Source: Rubrobacter sp. (GTDB taxonomy: Bacteria; Actinomycetota; Rubrobacteria; Rubrobacterales; Rubrobacteraceae). Taken from it: DNA of 7,224 nucleotides. The position numbers were made by a program, and so were the translations under genes. Of this stretch, positions 5,451 to 7,224 are shown one piece after another. Every line of letters begins with the position of its first letter. The stretch's first letter is position 1. The notes under the pieces are model-generated. The model saw only the letters and a list, made by a program, of their open reading frames with translations, was not told where the DNA came from and made no database searches. The stretch spans positions 1 through 7,224 of the forward strand of contig JACDDK010000049.1 of the NCBI GenBank assembly GCA_013817025.1, in the 5' to 3' direction.

Positions 5451-7224
5451 TGGCGTCGCCAGCGAGCCGGTCTTTCAGAAGGTTCCGCGCTTTGGTCAGA
5501 GCCGCCGGTATAGCGGATATGTCCCCGCCGCCCGCCTGCGCCATCGTTGCCCCGCCGCCGCCGCCGCCGCCGAGCACACTGGACGCTTCCCGGACCAATT
5601 CACCGGCCTCGACCTTTTGAGAGACTTCGGGGTGCAGGTTGGCGACGAGCACGGCCTTACCGTCGAGGTTCGCAGCGAGCACGACGGCGGACGGACCCCC
5701 GAGCCGGTTCTTTACGTCATCGGAGATCTGGCGCAAACCTTTCACGTCCGCAGCGACGACTTGCCCGGTGACGACCCGCGCCCCGTTCATGGCCTCAGCC
5801 CCCTCCACAAGCGCCCCGACGCCTTCGAGCCCCTGCTTTAGCGTCTGATCGCGCGCCGCGTCCCGCGACTGGCGGGCTTGCTCCCGCAAGTCGTCCACCG
5901 CCTCCGGAAGCTCCGGAATATCCACCCGGAGTTTATCGGAGAGGGCTTCGGCCTGTTCGGTCGCCGAGATGAGGTAGTAGAGCGCCTCGCGTCCTGTGAG
6001 AACCTCAATGCGGTACAGGTCCGCGCCGTGCTTTCTGTTGGACAGGATCTTGAACGCCCCGACTTCGGCGGTACCTCGGACGTGCGTGCCGCCGCACAAC
6101 TCGCGGGAGAAGCCGTCTATCTCGACGACGCGCACGAGGTCGCCGTACTTCTCCCCGAAGAGCATTGTAGCCCCGAGGTTGCGCGCCTCGTCGATGGTCG
6201 TGGTGTAGTACCGGACGGGTTGGTTCTCGGTGATTTTCAATAGCCCCAGTTCCTGCACACGCCGAAGCTCCTCGTCGCTTACCTTGCCCGAGTAGCGGTA
6301 ATCGAAGCGCAGGCGATCCGGGCCGACGTAGCTGCCGGCCTGCGCGACATCCTGGCCGAGTACGGCACGCAGAGCCCAGTGCAGGACGTGCGTGGCGGTG
6401 TGGTTGGCTTCTATCTGATGCCGCCGCACGCGGTTGATGGACGCGGTCACAAGGTCTCCGGCGCTTAGAGAGTTGCGTTCGAGGCGGGCGCGCAGGACTT
6501 GATAGTCGCCGGCGGGGATGGCTTCGAGGACTTCGGCCTGGCCGGAATCCGAGGTGATCCAACCCTCGTCCGCCACCTGACCACCGCCCGTCGCATAGAA
6601 CGGGTTCTCCGCAAGCACCAGATATATTTCGCCTTCGACCCCCGGCACCGGCTCAACCACCAACACCCGAGTATCGACCTGCTCCCGCTCGAACCCAACG
6701 AACCGGCTCTTTATCTCCACGCCCCGAAACGCCGCCACGACCCGCTCGTGACCACCGGCGGCGCTGCGAGCCCGCTCCCGCTGGTCCCTCATGGCACCCT
6801 CGAAACCAGCCTCGTCCAGCGCGATGCCGCGCTCGGCCAGTACCTCGCGGGTCACCTCGACCGGAAAGCCGTAGGTGTCGTGTAGCGTGAAGGCCACGTC
6901 GCCCGGAAAGTGTCCGCCGGAGAGCCGGGATATTTCGGACTCCAGAAGGTTCATGCCGGAGTCGTAGATCTCGATAAAGCGCGACGCCTCGTCCGTGACC
7001 ACACGCCGGATGTCCTCCCGGGCCAGCCGCAACTCCTGGTACACGCCGCCCACGCACTCGACGACCACGTCCGCGAGGCCCGATATCTCCGCCGCTCCCA
7101 TTCCCAACTGGCCGTAAGCCTCCCGCGTCGCCCGGCGTATGATGCGCCGCAGCACGTACTCGCGGCGCTGGTTGCCGGGACGCACGCCGTCGGCGATCAG
7201 AAACGCCATCGCCCGCGAGTGGTC
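5443..7224 (-). CDS. alaS: Alanyl-tRNA synthetase, C-terminal two thirds (start outside window)
   Basis: It attaches alanine to tRNA-Ala in the cytoplasm and hydrolyses mischarged Ser/Gly-tRNA-Ala. The 593 visible residues start inside the catalytic core region at DHSRAMAFLIADGVRPGN and YVLRRIIRRA, which lies near residue 280-300 in other AlaRS, so roughly the first 280 residues, with the class II motifs, are missing; the frame is open to base 7224. In visible numbering, the editing domain has HTATH at 275-279 and CGGTH at 377-381, the four zinc/editing residues. A coiled segment with many Ala/Arg/Glu (about 440-470) follows, then the C-Ala (DHHA1) domain ending in a seven-glycine loop and MAQAGGG (from about 552). 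The gene ends in GDANG-stop, overlapping ruvX by 8 nt. No truncation or frameshift is seen in the visible part. Confidence 0.97.
   Translation of the reverse strand, partial: DHSRAMAFLIADGVRPGNQRREYVLRRIIRRATREAYGQLGMGAAEISGLADVVVECVGGVYQELRLAREDIRRVVTDEASRFIEIYDSGMNLLESEISRLSGGHFPGDVAFTLHDTYGFPVEVTREVLAERGIALDEAGFEGAMRDQRERARSAAGGHERVVAAFRGVEIKSRFVGFEREQVDTRVLVVEPVPGVEGEIYLVLAENPFYATGGGQVADEGWITSDSGQAEVLEAIPAGDYQVLRARLERNSLSAGDLVTASINRVRRHQIEANHTATHVLHWALRAVLGQDVAQAGSYVGPDRLRFDYRYSGKVSDEELRRVQELGLLKITENQPVRYYTTTIDEARNLGATMLFGEKYGDLVRVVEIDGFSRELCGGTHVRGTAEVGAFKILSNRKHGADLYRIEVLTGREALYYLISATEQAEALSDKLRVDIPELPEAVDDLREQARQSRDAARDQTLKQGLEGVGALVEGAEAMNGARVVTGQVVAADVKGLRQISDDVKNRLGGPSAVVLAANLDGKAVLVANLHPEVSQKVEAGELVREASSVLGGGGGGGATMAQAGGGDISAIPAALTKARNLLKDRLAGDANG
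5552..5572. repeat. CCG trinucleotide tract (seven copies) in alaS
   Basis: Seven perfect CCG units on the plus strand, GGC-phase codons for the run of seven glycines in the AlaRS C-Ala domain. Other AlaRS proteins have a Gly-rich loop here too, but normally with Arg or Lys interspersed. Such a uniform tract could slip in replication; each unit changes length by one glycine and keeps the frame. Confidence 0.85.

Noticed and set aside
6005..6562. A 185-codon alternative-frame ORF on the minus strand inside alaS
   Set aside because: It is out of frame with the clearly conserved alaS editing domain and is Arg/Pro/Ala-rich without any motif.

Overview
The window is GC-rich bacterial chromosome with every supportable gene on the minus strand, so reading order runs from 7224 down to 1. 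The order alaS - ruvX - mltG is the classic actinobacterial arrangement. The following type IV pilus motor genes (pilB, pilT), the GC-rich but ATA/AGG-tolerant codon use and the Thermus PilF-like PilB suggest a deep-branching actinobacterium such as Rubrobacter. That assignment is an inference from gene order and protein style, not a search result.

Layout: 7224-5443 is the C-terminal two thirds of alanyl-tRNA synthetase (alaS, start outside the window). It overlaps ruvX (5450-5016) by 8 nt, and ruvX overlaps mltG at its stop codon (TTGA) if mltG starts at TTG 5019. These three look like one translationally coupled operon of housekeeping functions: tRNA charging and editing, a YqgF/RuvX nuclease-fold protein, and the MltG glycan-strand terminase. 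A gap of about 390 bases follows (3891-3501). Many actinobacteria have aroE here; this window has only a 67-codon ORF whose start resembles the AroE N-terminus, a hairpin at the mltG stop, and a tiny ORF running into the pilB start.

The notable gene is pilB (3500-633). It encodes a 955-residue type IV pilus assembly ATPase with three consecutive MshEN-type (GSPII_E N-terminal) domains ahead of a complete motor domain, whereas most PilB/GspE proteins have at most one. The triplicated layout is known from Thermus thermophilus PilF, a c-di-GMP-binding assembly ATPase. pilT (529 to beyond base 1), the retraction ATPase, follows after a 103-base gap that holds a possible terminator and an AT-rich promoter-like stretch. 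The two motors are expected to drive pilus extension and retraction, possibly under cyclic-di-GMP control through the N-terminal domains of PilB.

No RNA gene, insertion sequence, CRISPR array or phage element was seen. The window is mainly core genome; the points of interest are the PilB architecture and the unusual aroE-position gap.
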